Assembly: GCA_021820445.1 (NCBI GenBank)
Contig: JAKADN010000001.1
Location: forward strand, 62,001 to 126,000
Origin: Nitrospirota bacterium
GTDB lineage: Bacteria; Nitrospirota; Leptospirillia; Leptospirillales; Leptospirillaceae
Direction: 5' to 3'
Length of the DNA: 64,000 nucleotides
Shown: positions 9,540 to 20,201 of the stretch, piece after piece
How positions within the stretch are numbered: the first letter of the stretch is position 1
How the letters are laid out: every line of letters begins with the position of its first letter
Program-made: the position numbers and the translations under genes
Notes under the pieces: generated by a model
Seen by the model: the letters and a program-made list of their open reading frames with translations, nothing else
Database searches by the model: none
What the model was told of the DNA's origin: nothing

Positions 9540-12433
9540 TGGCCCTCCTTGGGGGAGACCGGTCCGGGCCCCCGGAAAAGGACGGTGAACACTGTGCCTC
9601 CCATCGCAGAATCCAGAGGGAGCCCCTCGCGTCCGCCGGATTGGCGGGGAGCGATTTTTCGTCCCGTCAGCAGGTGGGTCCAGGGATCGCTTTCCCCCTC
9701 CGGCAGGGGAATCGACCCCACCGGCCTTTTACGGGAGAGCAGTCCGCCCCCTTCCTCGAGGCTCCCGGCCACGCGACGATCGACCACCACGAGAAGGTCC
9801 CGGTCGGGAAGGCTTCGCCTGAACCCCAGCATACCATGATCTTCTTCCCATTCCGGGGGAAAGGGGCGATAGTCTCCTTCGAGAAAGAGGGAGGGGTGGC
9901 TCTTTCTGAGATTTAAGAGGATCCAGGTAAGAAAAAGCTTGATGCGGCCGTCGGTCCAGTGGGTCAAAAATCGCCGGAAGGCGTATTCCGGATTGGCGGT
10001 CCATTGGTCTATGACGGACTTCAGAAGGCGGGTCCTTCTGGAAAAGTCGACGGGCCGGCGGTTGTCGGGGTCGACCAGGGAGAGGTCCCAGAGTTCGTCC
10101 CCGCGGTAAAGGTCGAAGACTCCCGGAGAGGCGGCTTTGAGAACGATCTGGGAGAGCGAGATGGCGGCCCCTTCCTGAGCGAGGACCCTCTGGAGGGACA
10201 GAAAGTCCTTCAGAAAGGGGGACGGCCTCTCGGGACGGAGAATCTCCCGGAGAAAGCGGCAGACCGCCTCCTCGTAAACGAGGTCTGGGGTGATCCAGTT
10301 GGTGTGGCGCTTGGACTCCCGGAGGGCTTTGACCACATAAGCCTCCAGACGCTGTCCAAAATCCGGTTCCTCCCGGCCGGGAAGGGGCCAGGCCCCGATC
10401 AGGGTCTGGTAGAGAAAATGTTCGAGGGAAGGGTCGGGGACAGCGGCATCGCTTTTGTCCCGGGTTCTCAGATCCCGATTCATGACCCGCCATTTTTCGA
10501 CCCGTTCGATCCACAGGGCGGCGTGGCCGGAAAGGGCCGTGATCCGGGCCCGGAGATCGGCGCTTCGCTTGGTGTCGTGGGTGGAGGTCGTGGAAAGGGA
10601 GAGGGGGAGCCGTTCGAGCCGGTCCCGGTTGAAGCGGTGGAACGCATCGGGTCCCTGGGGAGGGAGGCCCGGATCGTTTCCCACTTCATTGGCGGAGATC
10701 AGGGGGGTATAGAGGTAAAAGGAGGTGTCCTCGATTCCCTTGGCCATGACGGCCCCCGAAAACTGTTGCCACTTGAGGACGAAGTCTGTCCATCGATTCC
10801 GTTTCTCGTGACTGCTTCCGGCAGGAAAATCAAGAGTCAGAAGCCGTTCGAAAAAGCGGAAAAGCCCCGCCCTTCGGGAGGGATGGCGCAGCCGGGCAAG
10901 GTCGAGCGCCCGTTCGATCCGGGCCCGGGCCTCTTCGGGGACGCTGCCATCCCGGATATAGGTCCGGTAGACCTCAAGGCAGGCCGTCACCTCGACCAGT
11001 CCGGCCTGAAGCTCGCGGAATCCCGTTTCCCGCACGTCGCGCTCCTCCATGGCGATCCATTCAAGGAGGAGGGTCAGCCGGCGCAGTTCACCCCCCATGA
11101 GGGTTTCCGCCACAAATTTTTTTTGCTGGTAGGCGATGTCCGAAAAGGAGCGGTCGGGGGCGAGAACGGTTTCGTACCATTCCGAGAGCTGCCGGGCCCC
11201 TTCCGGGTCTGTGAAGAGTCCGGACAGGAAGGCCGCGAACTCATAGCCGGTCGTTCCCAAGACCGTCCAGTCCGGCAGGGATTCGTCCCGGGCCAGAATC
11301 TTCTCCACCCAGATGAGGGGGGGCCATTCCGGCCGCTCCTCCTGGAGGAGGCGCGAGAGGCGGTGGAGGTAGTCGGCGGGGTCCCGGAGCCCATCGACGT
11401 GGTCGACACGGACCCCGTCGATCCATCCGTTCCGGCTCCACTCCCGGACGAGCCGGTGGAAGGCATCGAAGACACGGTCATCCTCCATTCGGACTCCGGC
11501 GAGGTCCGCCACATCGAAGAAGCGCCGATAATTCAGGGTTCGCGTCACCGTTTTCCAGTGGGACAGCCAGTAGGCCTGGGCGGAAAGAAGGGCGTCCATC
11601 CGGTCGAAGGAGGAGGAAATCCCCCGGATTCCCCGATATTCGGCCAGAACCCGTTCCAGGGCCTCCCGGAACAGGTCGTTGCTCTGGTACAGCCGTTTCA
11701 GAAGAAGGTGGAGCGTCCGTCGGGAGCGGGATCTGAGGCGCCGGGACAGGGGATCGGAACGACGTTCGGGAAGGGATTCCGTGCGTTTTAACAAAAGGTC
11801 GAGAGTGTTTCGGAGCAATTCGGCATCAGGGCGAGATCCGGAGGGAAGAGCCTCCTTGATCTCCCGGAAGACCGGGGCCAGCGTGGCCGGGTCGACGGGG
11901 AAAAGGGTCTCGTAGTAGCGGACGGCGAAGCCGTTTTTACCGTAGACCAGTTCGAGTTCCTGGTTTTCCAGAACTTTCCGGTAGGAGTCGCCGAGAACCG
12001 GCAGGCTGAGCCGGTGCTCGAGGGCGCGCTGGGGCGGGTTCCAGTCCACGTCGAAGAACATGGAAAAGGGGGAGGCTTCTCCGTTTTCAAGAAGATCCCG
12101 CCACCAGGGATTTTCATAGTGGGCGGCCATGTGGTTGGGGACGATGTCCAGAATCAGACCCATTCCCCGGCTCCGGAGTGTCCGGGACAGGTGCTCCATG
12201 TCGGCGGGAGTTCCGATCTCGGGGTTTTGCCGGGTGGGGTCGATGAGGTCGTAGCCGTGTCCGCTCCCCGAACGGGCGGCGAAGAGGGGGGAGGCGTAGA
12301 TCGTGGTGACACCCAAGCGCTCGAGATAGGGAACGAGGCGTGCGGCCGCTGTCAGGCGGAAGTTCCGGGAAAAGCCCAGTCGGCAGGTGGCAAGAGGAAG
12401 CGGCCCCGTCTCCCCGGTGAAATAGGGCTTCAT
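9536..12433 (-). CDS. treY: Maltooligosyl trehalose synthase
   Basis: 965 aa; RLGVTTIYASPLFAARSGSGHGYDLIDPTRQNPEIG, GLILDIVPNHMA, GVRVDHVDGLRDP, TTSTHDTKRSADLRARI. Confidence 0.95.
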   Translation of the reverse strand: MKPYFTGETGPLPLATCRLGFSRNFRLTAAARLVPYLERLGVTTIYASPLFAARSGSGHGYDLIDPTRQNPEIGTPADMEHLSRTLRSRGMGLILDIVPNHMAAHYENPWWRDLLENGEASPFSMFFDVDWNPPQRALEHRLSLPVLGDSYRKVLENQELELVYGKNGFAVRYYETLFPVDPATLAPVFREIKEALPSGSRPDAELLRNTLDLLLKRTESLPERRSDPLSRRLRSRSRRTLHLLLKRLYQSNDLFREALERVLAEYRGIRGISSSFDRMDALLSAQAYWLSHWKTVTRTLNYRRFFDVADLAGVRMEDDRVFDAFHRLVREWSRNGWIDGVRVDHVDGLRDPADYLHRLSRLLQEERPEWPPLIWVEKILARDESLPDWTVLGTTGYEFAAFLSGLFTDPEGARQLSEWYETVLAPDRSFSDIAYQQKKFVAETLMGGELRRLTLLLEWIAMEERDVRETGFRELQAGLVEVTACLEVYRTYIRDGSVPEEARARIERALDLARLRHPSRRAGLFRFFERLLTLDFPAGSSHEKRNRWTDFVLKWQQFSGAVMAKGIEDTSFYLYTPLISANEVGNDPGLPPQGPDAFHRFNRDRLERLPLSLSTTSTHDTKRSADLRARITALSGHAALWIERVEKWRVMNRDLRTRDKSDAAVPDPSLEHFLYQTLIGAWPLPGREEPDFGQRLEAYVVKALRESKRHTNWITPDLVYEEAVCRFLREILRPERPSPFLKDFLSLQRVLAQEGAAISLSQIVLKAASPGVFDLYRGDELWDLSLVDPDNRRPVDFSRRTRLLKSVIDQWTANPEYAFRRFLTHWTDGRIKLFLTWILLNLRKSHPSLFLEGDYRPFPPEWEEDHGMLGFRRSLPDRDLLVVVDRRVAGSLEEGGGLLSRKRPVGSIPLPEGESDPWTHLLTGRKIAPRQSGGREGLPLDSAMGGTVFTVLFRGPGPVSPKEGH

Positions 12434-14355
12434 GGGCTGGTCTCGGTCAGAAGGAGGATCCGGTAGGGCTCGAGAAGGAGTTCCGTCTGGTCGGCAGGAG
12501 AGAAGGTGGAGGCCTTTCCTCCGAAGAAAGGACCCGAGTCGAGAAGAAGGGAGAGGACCCCTACCTTCCAGTCGGTCGGGAAAAATGGAGCCGGGAGGGT
12601 CCGGGGCTCCCGGGAAGCGTTGGCCAGAAGGAGGATCCGTGGTTTGTTAACCTCTCCCCGCATGAGGAAGAGGAGGCCGTCTCCGGGAGAGAAAACACGG
12701 TTTTGGGGAGTTCCGATCGGGTCAGGAGGGAGAAGGGCCGGAGAGGTCCTCCGGATTTCGGCGAGACGGGAGGTCCAGCCCAGGAGGGATTGCTGGAAGG
12801 GAGAGAGGGAGGCTCCCGGGTCGGTCAGGGTCAACCGGGAGCGGTCGAAGGTCTCGGGGGACTGGGGGTCCGGCACCTCTCCCGACCAGCCGAAGGCGGA
12901 GAACTCCTTCTTCCGGCCTTCGCGCACCGCCTGCACGAGGTCGGCGTCTCCGTGGTCCGTGAAGTAGAGGAAGGGGCGCGTCTCTCCGTATTCCTCCCCC
13001 ATGAAGAGCAAGGGGAGTCCGGGAGAGAGGAGGACCAGGGCGGCCACGAGGGGAAGAGCCTCCGGCGGAAGAAGGGTCGAGAGGCGGTCTCCGTTCCTGC
13101 GGTTGCCTGTTTGGTCGTGGTTCTGGGCAAAAAAGACGAAGGAGCGAGCGGGAAGGTCTTCGGAGGGGGATCCCCGCCGGCACCGGAAAGAGGGTGAAGG
13201 CTGCCCCTGGTAGACGAAGCCCTTCGAAAGGGCGAGGACGAGGTCCTCCGTTTCGGAAAAGTCCTGATAATAGCCGTCCCTCTCGCCGGTGAAGTGGACA
13301 TGGAGGGCGTGGTGGAAGTCGTCGCTCCACTGGGCGTCGAATCCCAGTCCGCCTCTTGAGACGGGGAGGACCGTCCGGCGGTCGTTGGCGTTCGATTCGG
13401 CGACGAGATGGAGGATACGGCCCCGGCGGGAGGCGATGTTTTTTGCCAGATGCGACACGTCGGCCAGAAAGGGATGGGGGGACTGGTCGCGGATGGCATG
13501 GATCGCGTCGAGACGGAATCCGTCCAGATCGAAGAGAACGGCGAGGGTTCTCAGGTTCTCGAGAAAGAAGTGCCGGACATGGTCGCTCTCCGGTCCGTCG
13601 AAGTTCAGCGCCTCTCCCCAGGGAGTCCGGGTCGTCTCCGAGAAATAGGGTCCGAAGGACGAGAGGTAGTTGCCTTCCGGCCCCAGGTGGTTGAAGACGA
13701 CGTCGAGAAAGACCGACAAGCCTCGCCGGTGCGCCTCCCGAACGAGGCGGAAAAGGCCGTCCGGGCCCCCGTAGGACCATTGGACGGCATAGGGGAAGAC
13801 TCCGTCATACCCCCAGTTCCGGACGCCGGGGAACTGGGCCACCGGCATGAGTTCGATGGCGGTCACGCCGGTCCGTGCGAGGTGGTCGAGAGAGGGGAGG
13901 ATCCCCTCGAATGAGGAGGAGGGCGAAAAGGTTCCGACGTGAAGCTCGTAAAAGAGGAGATCCGCAAGGGAGTGGCCGGGAAAGGGGTGCGGGGGAGCCT
14001 CCGGGGGCCCCCAGACGGTCGAGGGTCCATGGACGCCCTCCCGCTGGAGACGGGAGGCCGGATCGGGACGGAGGATCTCCCCGTCGATCAGGTAGCGGTA
14101 GGTGGTCCCGGGGAGGGCTCCCTCGAGGAAGGTTCGGAAATAGCCGTTTTCCTCCCGCTCCAGACGATGGCGGGAGGGTGTCCCCGGCCCTTCCACGATG
14201 AGATCGAGGGTCCGGACCCGGGGGGCCCAGACCCGGAAGAGCGTCCCGGAAACATCCGGAACGGCCCCCAGGGGGCCAAGGTCGCGGGGGCCGGCCTGGC
14301 TTCCCGGTGGGCGTGAAAAATCCTTCTCGCGATCGGTCGTTTCCTCGCGCTCCAT
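12430..14355 (-). CDS. treZ: Malto-oligosyltrehalose trehalohydrolase
   Basis: 641 aa; LFRVWAPRVRTLDLIV, LLFYELHVGTFSPSSSFEGIL, GVTAIELMPVAQFPGVRNWGYDGVFPYAVQWSYGGPDG, GFRLDAIHAI, FAQNHDQTGNRRNGDRL. Confidence 0.95.
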   Translation of the reverse strand: MEREETTDREKDFSRPPGSQAGPRDLGPLGAVPDVSGTLFRVWAPRVRTLDLIVEGPGTPSRHRLEREENGYFRTFLEGALPGTTYRYLIDGEILRPDPASRLQREGVHGPSTVWGPPEAPPHPFPGHSLADLLFYELHVGTFSPSSSFEGILPSLDHLARTGVTAIELMPVAQFPGVRNWGYDGVFPYAVQWSYGGPDGLFRLVREAHRRGLSVFLDVVFNHLGPEGNYLSSFGPYFSETTRTPWGEALNFDGPESDHVRHFFLENLRTLAVLFDLDGFRLDAIHAIRDQSPHPFLADVSHLAKNIASRRGRILHLVAESNANDRRTVLPVSRGGLGFDAQWSDDFHHALHVHFTGERDGYYQDFSETEDLVLALSKGFVYQGQPSPSFRCRRGSPSEDLPARSFVFFAQNHDQTGNRRNGDRLSTLLPPEALPLVAALVLLSPGLPLLFMGEEYGETRPFLYFTDHGDADLVQAVREGRKKEFSAFGWSGEVPDPQSPETFDRSRLTLTDPGASLSPFQQSLLGWTSRLAEIRRTSPALLPPDPIGTPQNRVFSPGDGLLFLMRGEVNKPRILLLANASREPRTLPAPFFPTDWKVGVLSLLLDSGPFFGGKASTFSPADQTELLLEPYRILLLTETSP

Positions 14356-14513
14356 TCCGTCTCCTTTTTCAGCGAATCTTACCCGATTGGTCCGGGTCCT
14401 TCAACAGGATCCATTGGACGCGGGCAGTAGGAGGCCTTTAGAATGGAGGTCACGAATTTCTGAAAGGCCCACGACAACGTCAATTGGATATTTTCTGGAA
14501 AGAGAGGACATTC

Positions 14514-16553
14514 ATGGCCAATCGCCTGGGACGGGAAACCAGTCCCTATCTTCGTCAGCACGCCGACAATCCGGTGGACTGGTATCCCTGGGGAGAGGAG
14601 GCCTGGAAGGCGGCGGGAGAGACCGGCAAGCCGGTCCTTCTCTCCATCGGGTACGCGGCCTGCCACTGGTGCCATGTCATGGCCCACGAGTCCTTCGAGG
14701 ATCCCGAAACGGCCCGCCTGATGAACGACCTGTTCGTCAACATCAAGGTGGACCGGGAGGAGCGCCCCGACCTTGACCATATCTACCAGACCGCCCACCA
14801 GCTTCTGGCCCGGCGCGGGGGAGGATGGCCCCTCACCATCTTCTTGACCGGACGCAAGGTCCCCTTCGCTGCCGGAACCTACTTTCCCAAGACCGGACGA
14901 TTCGGCCTTCCCGGATTCTCCGAGGTTCTGAACCGGATCCACGGCTTCTATGTCGAGCACAGGGACCAGCTCGAAAGTCCGGACAACCGGTCGGTCGTGG
15001 AGACACTGGATCTCCTGGTCCCGAAGCGCACGGAGGGTGTTGTTCTGTCGGCCGCTCCCGTCGAAGCCCTTCGGGCCCATTTGCGGCAGCTCTTCGACGC
15101 TCAGGACGGAGGGTTCGGGGGGGCTCCGAAGTTCCCCCACGCCCAGGGTCTGGCCTTTCTGCTCGACTCCCCCGAAGCCGGGGACCGGGAAATGGCCCTC
15201 TTCACCCTTCGCAAGATGGGGCGCGGGGGGATCTACGACCAGATCGGAGGAGGGTTCGCACGGTACAGCGTCGATGATCGTTGGGAAATCCCCCATTTCG
15301 AAAAAATGCTTTACGACAACGGCCCCCTTCTCGGGCTCTACGCCCGGGCCTACGACCTGTCGAAAGATCCCTTCTTCCGGAGGGTGGCGGAGGAGACGGT
15401 TGCCTGGGCCGATCGGGAGATGAGGGCCCCTGAAAGCCTCTGGTATGCCTCCCTCGATGCCGACGCCGAAGGAGAAGAAGGGAAGTTTGCACGATGGAGC
15501 CGTGAGGAAATAGAGGCGGTTCTGTCGGAGGAGGAGAGGCGGGTCGCCGACGCCTGCTTCGGATTCGGCCTTCCCCCCAATTTCGAGCACCAGTACTGGA
15601 ATCCCGTCCTCGTCCGGACCCCCGAGGAGTATGCCCAGGAGGAAGGGAGGAATCCGGAGGAGGTCCGTCGCCTTCTGGAATCGGCCCGCAAGCGTCTTTT
15701 CGAGATCCGGGAAGGCCGCGTACGCCCCGGCCGCGACGAAAAGATCCTGACCTCCTGGAACGCCCTCTACCTGCGGGGGCTCCTCGAGGCCGGAAGGATC
15801 CTCGAGCGGCCGGACTGGATCGAACGCGCCCTGGCCGGCTTTTCCGCCATTCGGACCCATTTGTGGAAGGACGGTCGTCTTCTGGCCGTCCGGACCCTGG
15901 GAGAGAGCCGCCTCCCCGCCTATCTCGACGACTACGCCTTCCTGCTCGAGGCCCTTCTGGAAAGTCTCTCGGCCGCCTACTCCGAAGATCGGCTGGCCTG
16001 GGCGAAGGAGATTGCCGGGGTCCTTCTGGACCAGTTCGAAGACCGTGCGGAGGGAGGTTTTTTCTTTACCGCTCGCGATCATGAAGAACTCCTCTGCCGG
16101 ATCAAGACCGGCCACGACCAGTCCCTTCCCAACGGAAACGGGGTCGCTGTCCGGAGCCTCCTCCGTCTCGGATCCCTTCTCGGGGATCTCCCCATGCTCG
16201 AAGCGGCAGAAAGGAGCCTCACGCTCTTCGCGGGGACCTTCAACACCCGGCCGGAGGGTTTCGACACCCTTCTTTCCGCCCTTTCCTACCGACTCTCCGG
16301 GGCTCCGACGGTGGTTCTCCAGGGGCCGAATGCCGCCTCCTGGCAGTCGCAGGCAAGGTCTGCCGGATCTCCGGCATGGATCGTTCTCTCTCGGGAAGGA
16401 ACTCCAGTCTCCGGGAAGGCTCCGGGGGCAACAGGGGTCACCCGGGCCTGGATCTGCGGAACCTTCGGATGCCTTGCCCCGGTCGATGGGGATTCCGGGC
16501 ATTTTCTGTCGGAGCTGGCGGCGATTGGAACGGCTGGAGGAAGCCATGCTTGA
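14514..16553 (+). CDS. Thioredoxin-domain protein, DUF255/YyaL (SSP411-like)
   Basis: [88 protein letters not shown] is the family signature. Confidence 0.93.
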   Translation: MANRLGRETSPYLRQHADNPVDWYPWGEEAWKAAGETGKPVLLSIGYAACHWCHVMAHESFEDPETARLMNDLFVNIKVDREERPDLDHIYQTAHQLLARRGGGWPLTIFLTGRKVPFAAGTYFPKTGRFGLPGFSEVLNRIHGFYVEHRDQLESPDNRSVVETLDLLVPKRTEGVVLSAAPVEALRAHLRQLFDAQDGGFGGAPKFPHAQGLAFLLDSPEAGDREMALFTLRKMGRGGIYDQIGGGFARYSVDDRWEIPHFEKMLYDNGPLLGLYARAYDLSKDPFFRRVAEETVAWADREMRAPESLWYASLDADAEGEEGKFARWSREEIEAVLSEEERRVADACFGFGLPPNFEHQYWNPVLVRTPEEYAQEEGRNPEEVRRLLESARKRLFEIREGRVRPGRDEKILTSWNALYLRGLLEAGRILERPDWIERALAGFSAIRTHLWKDGRLLAVRTLGESRLPAYLDDYAFLLEALLESLSAAYSEDRLAWAKEIAGVLLDQFEDRAEGGFFFTARDHEELLCRIKTGHDQSLPNGNGVAVRSLLRLGSLLGDLPMLEAAERSLTLFAGTFNTRPEGFDTLLSALSYRLSGAPTVVLQGPNAASWQSQARSAGSPAWIVLSREGTPVSGKAPGATGVTRAWICGTFGCLAPVDGDSGHFLSELAAIGTAGGSHA

Positions 16554-17202
16554 TGCGGTGATCCTCGAGACGGGGCCAGATCCCCGATGGGCGGTGATCT
16601 GGCTCCACGGACTGGGCGCCGACGGCCATGACTTCGAGGGAATCGTTCCTGAGATTCCTCTTCCTCCCGTTCCCCTCCGCTTCATCTTCCCGCACGCTCC
16701 GGTCATGCGGGTCAGGGTCAACGGAGGGGCCCCCATGCGGGCCTGGTATGACGTCGCACTGGCCGACCTCTCCCGCTATCCCGACCTCGTGGGAATGAAT
16801 CGGTCCGTGAGCCACCTGCAGGCGCTCGCGAAGAGGGAGGAGGAGCGTGGAATTCCCCCGGAACGGATCATCCTGGCCGGCTTCTCCCAGGGAGGAGTGA
16901 TCGTTCTTCTGACCGTCTTCGGGGATCCAAGGATTCGATGGGGAGGTGTCCTGGCCCTGTCCACCTATCTCCCTCTCGATTCGGGGCTTCTCCTCTCGGA
17001 TAGTCCGACCCCTCTTTTCATGGCGCACGGCACGGAAGATCCCGTCGTTCCATTCCGCCTCGGCCGGAAGACCTTCGAGACGCTCGAGGGGCTGGGAACA
17101 AAAGGAGCCCGGAAATGGGAGCAGTATGCGATGGGCCATTCCGTCTGCCTCCCGGAGATCGGGGACATCGGCTCCTGGATGGGCGGGATCCTTGAGTCGT
17201 GA
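16546..17202 (+). CDS. Phospholipase/carboxylesterase family alpha/beta hydrolase
   Basis: [54 protein letters not shown]; 8-nt overlap with upstream gene. Confidence 0.9.
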   Translation: MLDAVILETGPDPRWAVIWLHGLGADGHDFEGIVPEIPLPPVPLRFIFPHAPVMRVRVNGGAPMRAWYDVALADLSRYPDLVGMNRSVSHLQALAKREEERGIPPERIILAGFSQGGVIVLLTVFGDPRIRWGGVLALSTYLPLDSGLLLSDSPTPLFMAHGTEDPVVPFRLGRKTFETLEGLGTKGARKWEQYAMGHSVCLPEIGDIGSWMGGILES

Positions 17203-17297
17203 AAAAACGGCCTTGAGCGACCGGTCTGATTCGTTCGGACTCCCGTCCCTCCCCGAGATGTTGAGTCCCTGCCCCGCATCGCGATAGGATAGAGCCC

Positions 17298-17759
17298 ATG
17301 CTCCCATCCCCTCGCAGGAGGTATCCGCCCATCAAAGAGATGTCCAGGTGTTCCCGAAGCGGGCGTCTTGCGCTTTCTCTGGCGATTCCGGTCTTTATAG
17401 GCCAGCTTTTCGTCTTCTCCGGCCTAGCCGAAGCGGGAGCCAAAGGTTCCGTCCAAGGGCCCGTCCTGACCTCTCTCTCCGTCCACGGATCGGTTGTGAC
17501 CCTTCGGTTCAGAATCCCCAAAAGGCCGGCCGGCCGTTTTCTTCATCTTTCTGTCGACAGGGGGCGTCTCCTGGGGCGCAGGATCGAACCGGAGGGGATC
17601 CTCGAGATTTGCGTGGGCCATCTTCGGGCCGGCCGGCATCGCCTGGGATTCGAGCTTGCGGGAAAGGACCAGATCGTCAAGACCGATGAGGTGCCGGTTC
17701 GGGTCGTCGTCCCCGGAGGAGCTCCTTTTTCCTGTCCGTCGACGGGAAAAGGCTCCTGA
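17298..17759 (+). CDS. Hypothetical secreted protein
   Basis: 153 aa; N-terminal basic plus hydrophobic segment (LALSLAIPVFIGQLFVFSGLAEAGA). Confidence 0.5.
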   Translation: MLPSPRRRYPPIKEMSRCSRSGRLALSLAIPVFIGQLFVFSGLAEAGAKGSVQGPVLTSLSVHGSVVTLRFRIPKRPAGRFLHLSVDRGRLLGRRIEPEGILEICVGHLRAGRHRLGFELAGKDQIVKTDEVPVRVVVPGGAPFSCPSTGKGS

Positions 17760-17779
17760 GGCCGGGTCAGGAAGACTGT

Positions 17780-18307
17780 ATGCCGGTTCGTCCTCTGGTG
17801 GGGCACAGGGAGCCATTTCTGAGGGCCGTTGCTCGCATGGCCGATCCCGCTTCGAGCGAAGTGCGGGAGGCGGTGGCGGATCTTCGGGAGACTTTGGCGA
17901 CGCAGCGGGGAATTGCCATGGCCGCTCCCCAGATCGGGATTTCCTTGCGTCTTTTCGTCTGGAACCTGAAACGGCCCCGGGATCAGGGAGGTCCCCCCGC
18001 AAAGGGGGTTCTCGTCAATCCGGAGATCCTGGAGCGCACCGGTTCGGTTCCGGTGGTGGAGGGGTGTCTCTCCTTTCCCGGCCTGGACCTGTCCATCCGC
18101 CGTCCGGAAAAAGTGACTGTCGCCGGATTCGATGAGAAGGGCGACCGAGTGGTCTATACCGGGTCGGGGCTCTTCGCCCGGATGGTCGAGCACGAGGTCG
18201 ACCATCTCGAAGGAATTCTTCTACCGGATCGTCAACCCGCCCTCTCGCGTCTTTTGTCCCACTGGCGGCGGACGCGGTGGGAGGAAAGATGGGAGAAACA
18301 GCCGTGA
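17780..18307 (+). CDS. def: Peptide deformylase
   Basis: Motifs GIAMAAPQIG, EGCLSFPG, HEVDHLEG. Confidence 0.93.
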   Translation: MPVRPLVGHREPFLRAVARMADPASSEVREAVADLRETLATQRGIAMAAPQIGISLRLFVWNLKRPRDQGGPPAKGVLVNPEILERTGSVPVVEGCLSFPGLDLSIRRPEKVTVAGFDEKGDRVVYTGSGLFARMVEHEVDHLEGILLPDRQPALSRLLSHWRRTRWEERWEKQP

Positions 18308-19278
18308 CCGATGTTTCGGGGATCCGGACGGTCTTCATGGGAAGTCCCGACTTTGCCGTTCCATTTCTTTCGGCTCTCGTCGACCGGGGCTTCGATCTCC
18401 GGGGGGTCGTGACCCAGCCCGATCGTCCCCGGGGCCGGGGACAGGCTCTGACCCCCGTTCCTGTCCGGGCCTGGGCCCTGGAAAAGGGGATTCCGACCGT
18501 CGCTCCCACGTCCCTCCGAATTCCAGAAGGGCGACAATTCCTTCGGGACTGGTGCCCGGATCTGATCGTGGTGGTGGCTTATGGTAAAATACTTCCAGAG
18601 GAGGTTCTGGCAGCTCCACGGTGGGGGTGCGTGAATGTCCATGCCAGTCTTCTACCGGCCTTGAGGGGAGCTTCTCCCATAGTCTGGGCCATCCGGAACA
18701 GGTTGACCGTTTCAGGCCTGTCCCTGATGCTTCTGGACAGGGGGATGGATACGGGTCCCGTGCTCGACCGGCTTGAAATCCCGTTGGCTCCGGATGAGAC
18801 GTCGGTCTCCCTTTCGGAACGGATGATCGAAAAAGGACCGGAGTTTCTGATTCTGGGGCTCGAGCGCTATCTCGCGGGCCTTCTTCGTCCCATCCCCCAG
18901 CCGGCCGAAGGATCCCTGGCCCCGATCCTCCGGAAGGAGGATGGCCGGTTGCCTCTGGAATCGTCAGCGCTGGAGGTCGACGCGCATGTCCGGGCGATGA
19001 ATCCGTGGCCCGGAGCGATTGTCGGATCCTCTCTTGGCCGGCTCAGAATCGGGTCGGGACGGGTTCTTCGGGAGGCCGGGAGGGAATCAGTCGCAGGCCA
19101 GGTTCTGTCCCAGGCTCCAGAGGGAATCGATGTGGCCTGCGGAAATGGCGTCTACCGGATCCATTCCCTCCAGAGGGAAGGGGGCCGGATGCTCCCGGTT
19201 TCCGAGTTCCTGTCGGGGCGGAGGTTTGCGCCCGGAGAAATTCTTGACTTTGTTCCCCGCGAGCCGTCGGAGAGTTGA
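18304..19278 (+). CDS. fmt: Methionyl-tRNA formyltransferase
   Basis: IRTVFMGSPDFAVPFLSALVDRGFDLRGVVTQPDRPRGRG, GCVNVHASLLPALRGASPIVWAI; GTG start overlaps def stop. Confidence 0.95.
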   Translation: MTDVSGIRTVFMGSPDFAVPFLSALVDRGFDLRGVVTQPDRPRGRGQALTPVPVRAWALEKGIPTVAPTSLRIPEGRQFLRDWCPDLIVVVAYGKILPEEVLAAPRWGCVNVHASLLPALRGASPIVWAIRNRLTVSGLSLMLLDRGMDTGPVLDRLEIPLAPDETSVSLSERMIEKGPEFLILGLERYLAGLLRPIPQPAEGSLAPILRKEDGRLPLESSALEVDAHVRAMNPWPGAIVGSSLGRLRIGSGRVLREAGRESVAGQVLSQAPEGIDVACGNGVYRIHSLQREGGRMLPVSEFLSGRRFAPGEILDFVPREPSES

Positions 19279-19316
19279 AGGAATAATGACGGCCACTTTA
19301 CTGGAGTTGTGAAAGA

Positions 19317-20201
19317 ATGTTCAATTCGCTCAAGACCGTCCTTCTCCTCGGGCTTCTGACCGGATTTCTCCTTTTCATCGGAAAACAGCTGGGAGGACAG
19401 ACGGGGATGGTCATTGCCCTCGTCCTTTCGGTCGGAATGAATTTCTTTTCCTGGTGGTTTTCCGACAGGATCGTCCTTTCGATGTACCAGGCCCATGAGG
19501 TGACCGGGGAGAACGGCAATCCCCAAATCGCGGAGATCCAGCAACTTCTTGTCGCGTTGGCCCGGCGGGGTGGGATTCCCGTTCCTCGCCTCTATATCAT
19601 CGACGATCCGTCTCCCAACGCCTTCGCGACCGGTCGCGATCCTTCCCACGCGGCGGTGGCGGTCACGACCGGGATCATGGACCTCATGACGCCGGAAGAG
19701 CTGTCAGGGGTTCTTGGCCACGAACTGACCCATGTGATCAACCGGGACACCCTGACTTCGACGGTGGCCGCCTCCATCGCGGGAGCGGTGACGATGCTCG
19801 CGAACATGGCCCAGTGGGCCGCCATCTTCGGTGGCCGTGAACGGGAGGAGAGGGAGGGCGGTGGATTCGGGGACCTTCTGATGATCATTCTGGCTCCGAT
19901 TGCGGCCATGCTGGTGCAGATGGCGATTTCCCGGTCTCGCGAATTCGCGGCGGACGAAGGCGGAGCGAGGCTTTGCGGAAATCCCCTCTTTCTGGCCCGT
20001 GCCCTGGCCAAACTCGAAAGAGGGATCGATGCCGTTCCCATGGCGGCCAATCCGTCGACGGCCCACATGTTCATCCTGGAACCCTTCCATGCCGGAGGGC
20101 TGGTCGCCCTGTTCTCGACGCATCCCCCCACGGAGGAACGCATCCGGCGGCTCGAGGCCATGGCCGGCTCCCATACCTCCCTTTCCCGGCATGCTTTCTA
20201 G
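19317..20201 (+). CDS. htpX: M48 zinc metalloprotease HtpX
   Basis: VLGHELTHVINRDTL HEXXH motif, TM segments, PNAFATGRDPSHAAVAVT. Confidence 0.95.
   Translation: MFNSLKTVLLLGLLTGFLLFIGKQLGGQTGMVIALVLSVGMNFFSWWFSDRIVLSMYQAHEVTGENGNPQIAEIQQLLVALARRGGIPVPRLYIIDDPSPNAFATGRDPSHAAVAVTTGIMDLMTPEELSGVLGHELTHVINRDTLTSTVAASIAGAVTMLANMAQWAAIFGGREREEREGGGFGDLLMIILAPIAAMLVQMAISRSREFAADEGGARLCGNPLFLARALAKLERGIDAVPMAANPSTAHMFILEPFHAGGLVALFSTHPPTEERIRRLEAMAGSHTSLSRHAF

Noticed and set aside
7866-9839. 657-aa plus-strand ORF opposite the TreS paralogue
   Set aside because: G/E/P-rich shadow ORF; the sense strand has GH13 signatures.
9959-11791. 610-aa plus-strand ORF opposite treY
   Set aside because: Same GC-driven antisense artefact; treY motifs are on the minus strand.
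14379-16736. 785-aa minus-strand ORF opposite the DUF255 gene
   Set aside because: Antisense shadow ORF in GC-rich DNA; the plus-strand gene has unmistakable family motifs and the minus product is low-complexity with no recognisable domain.
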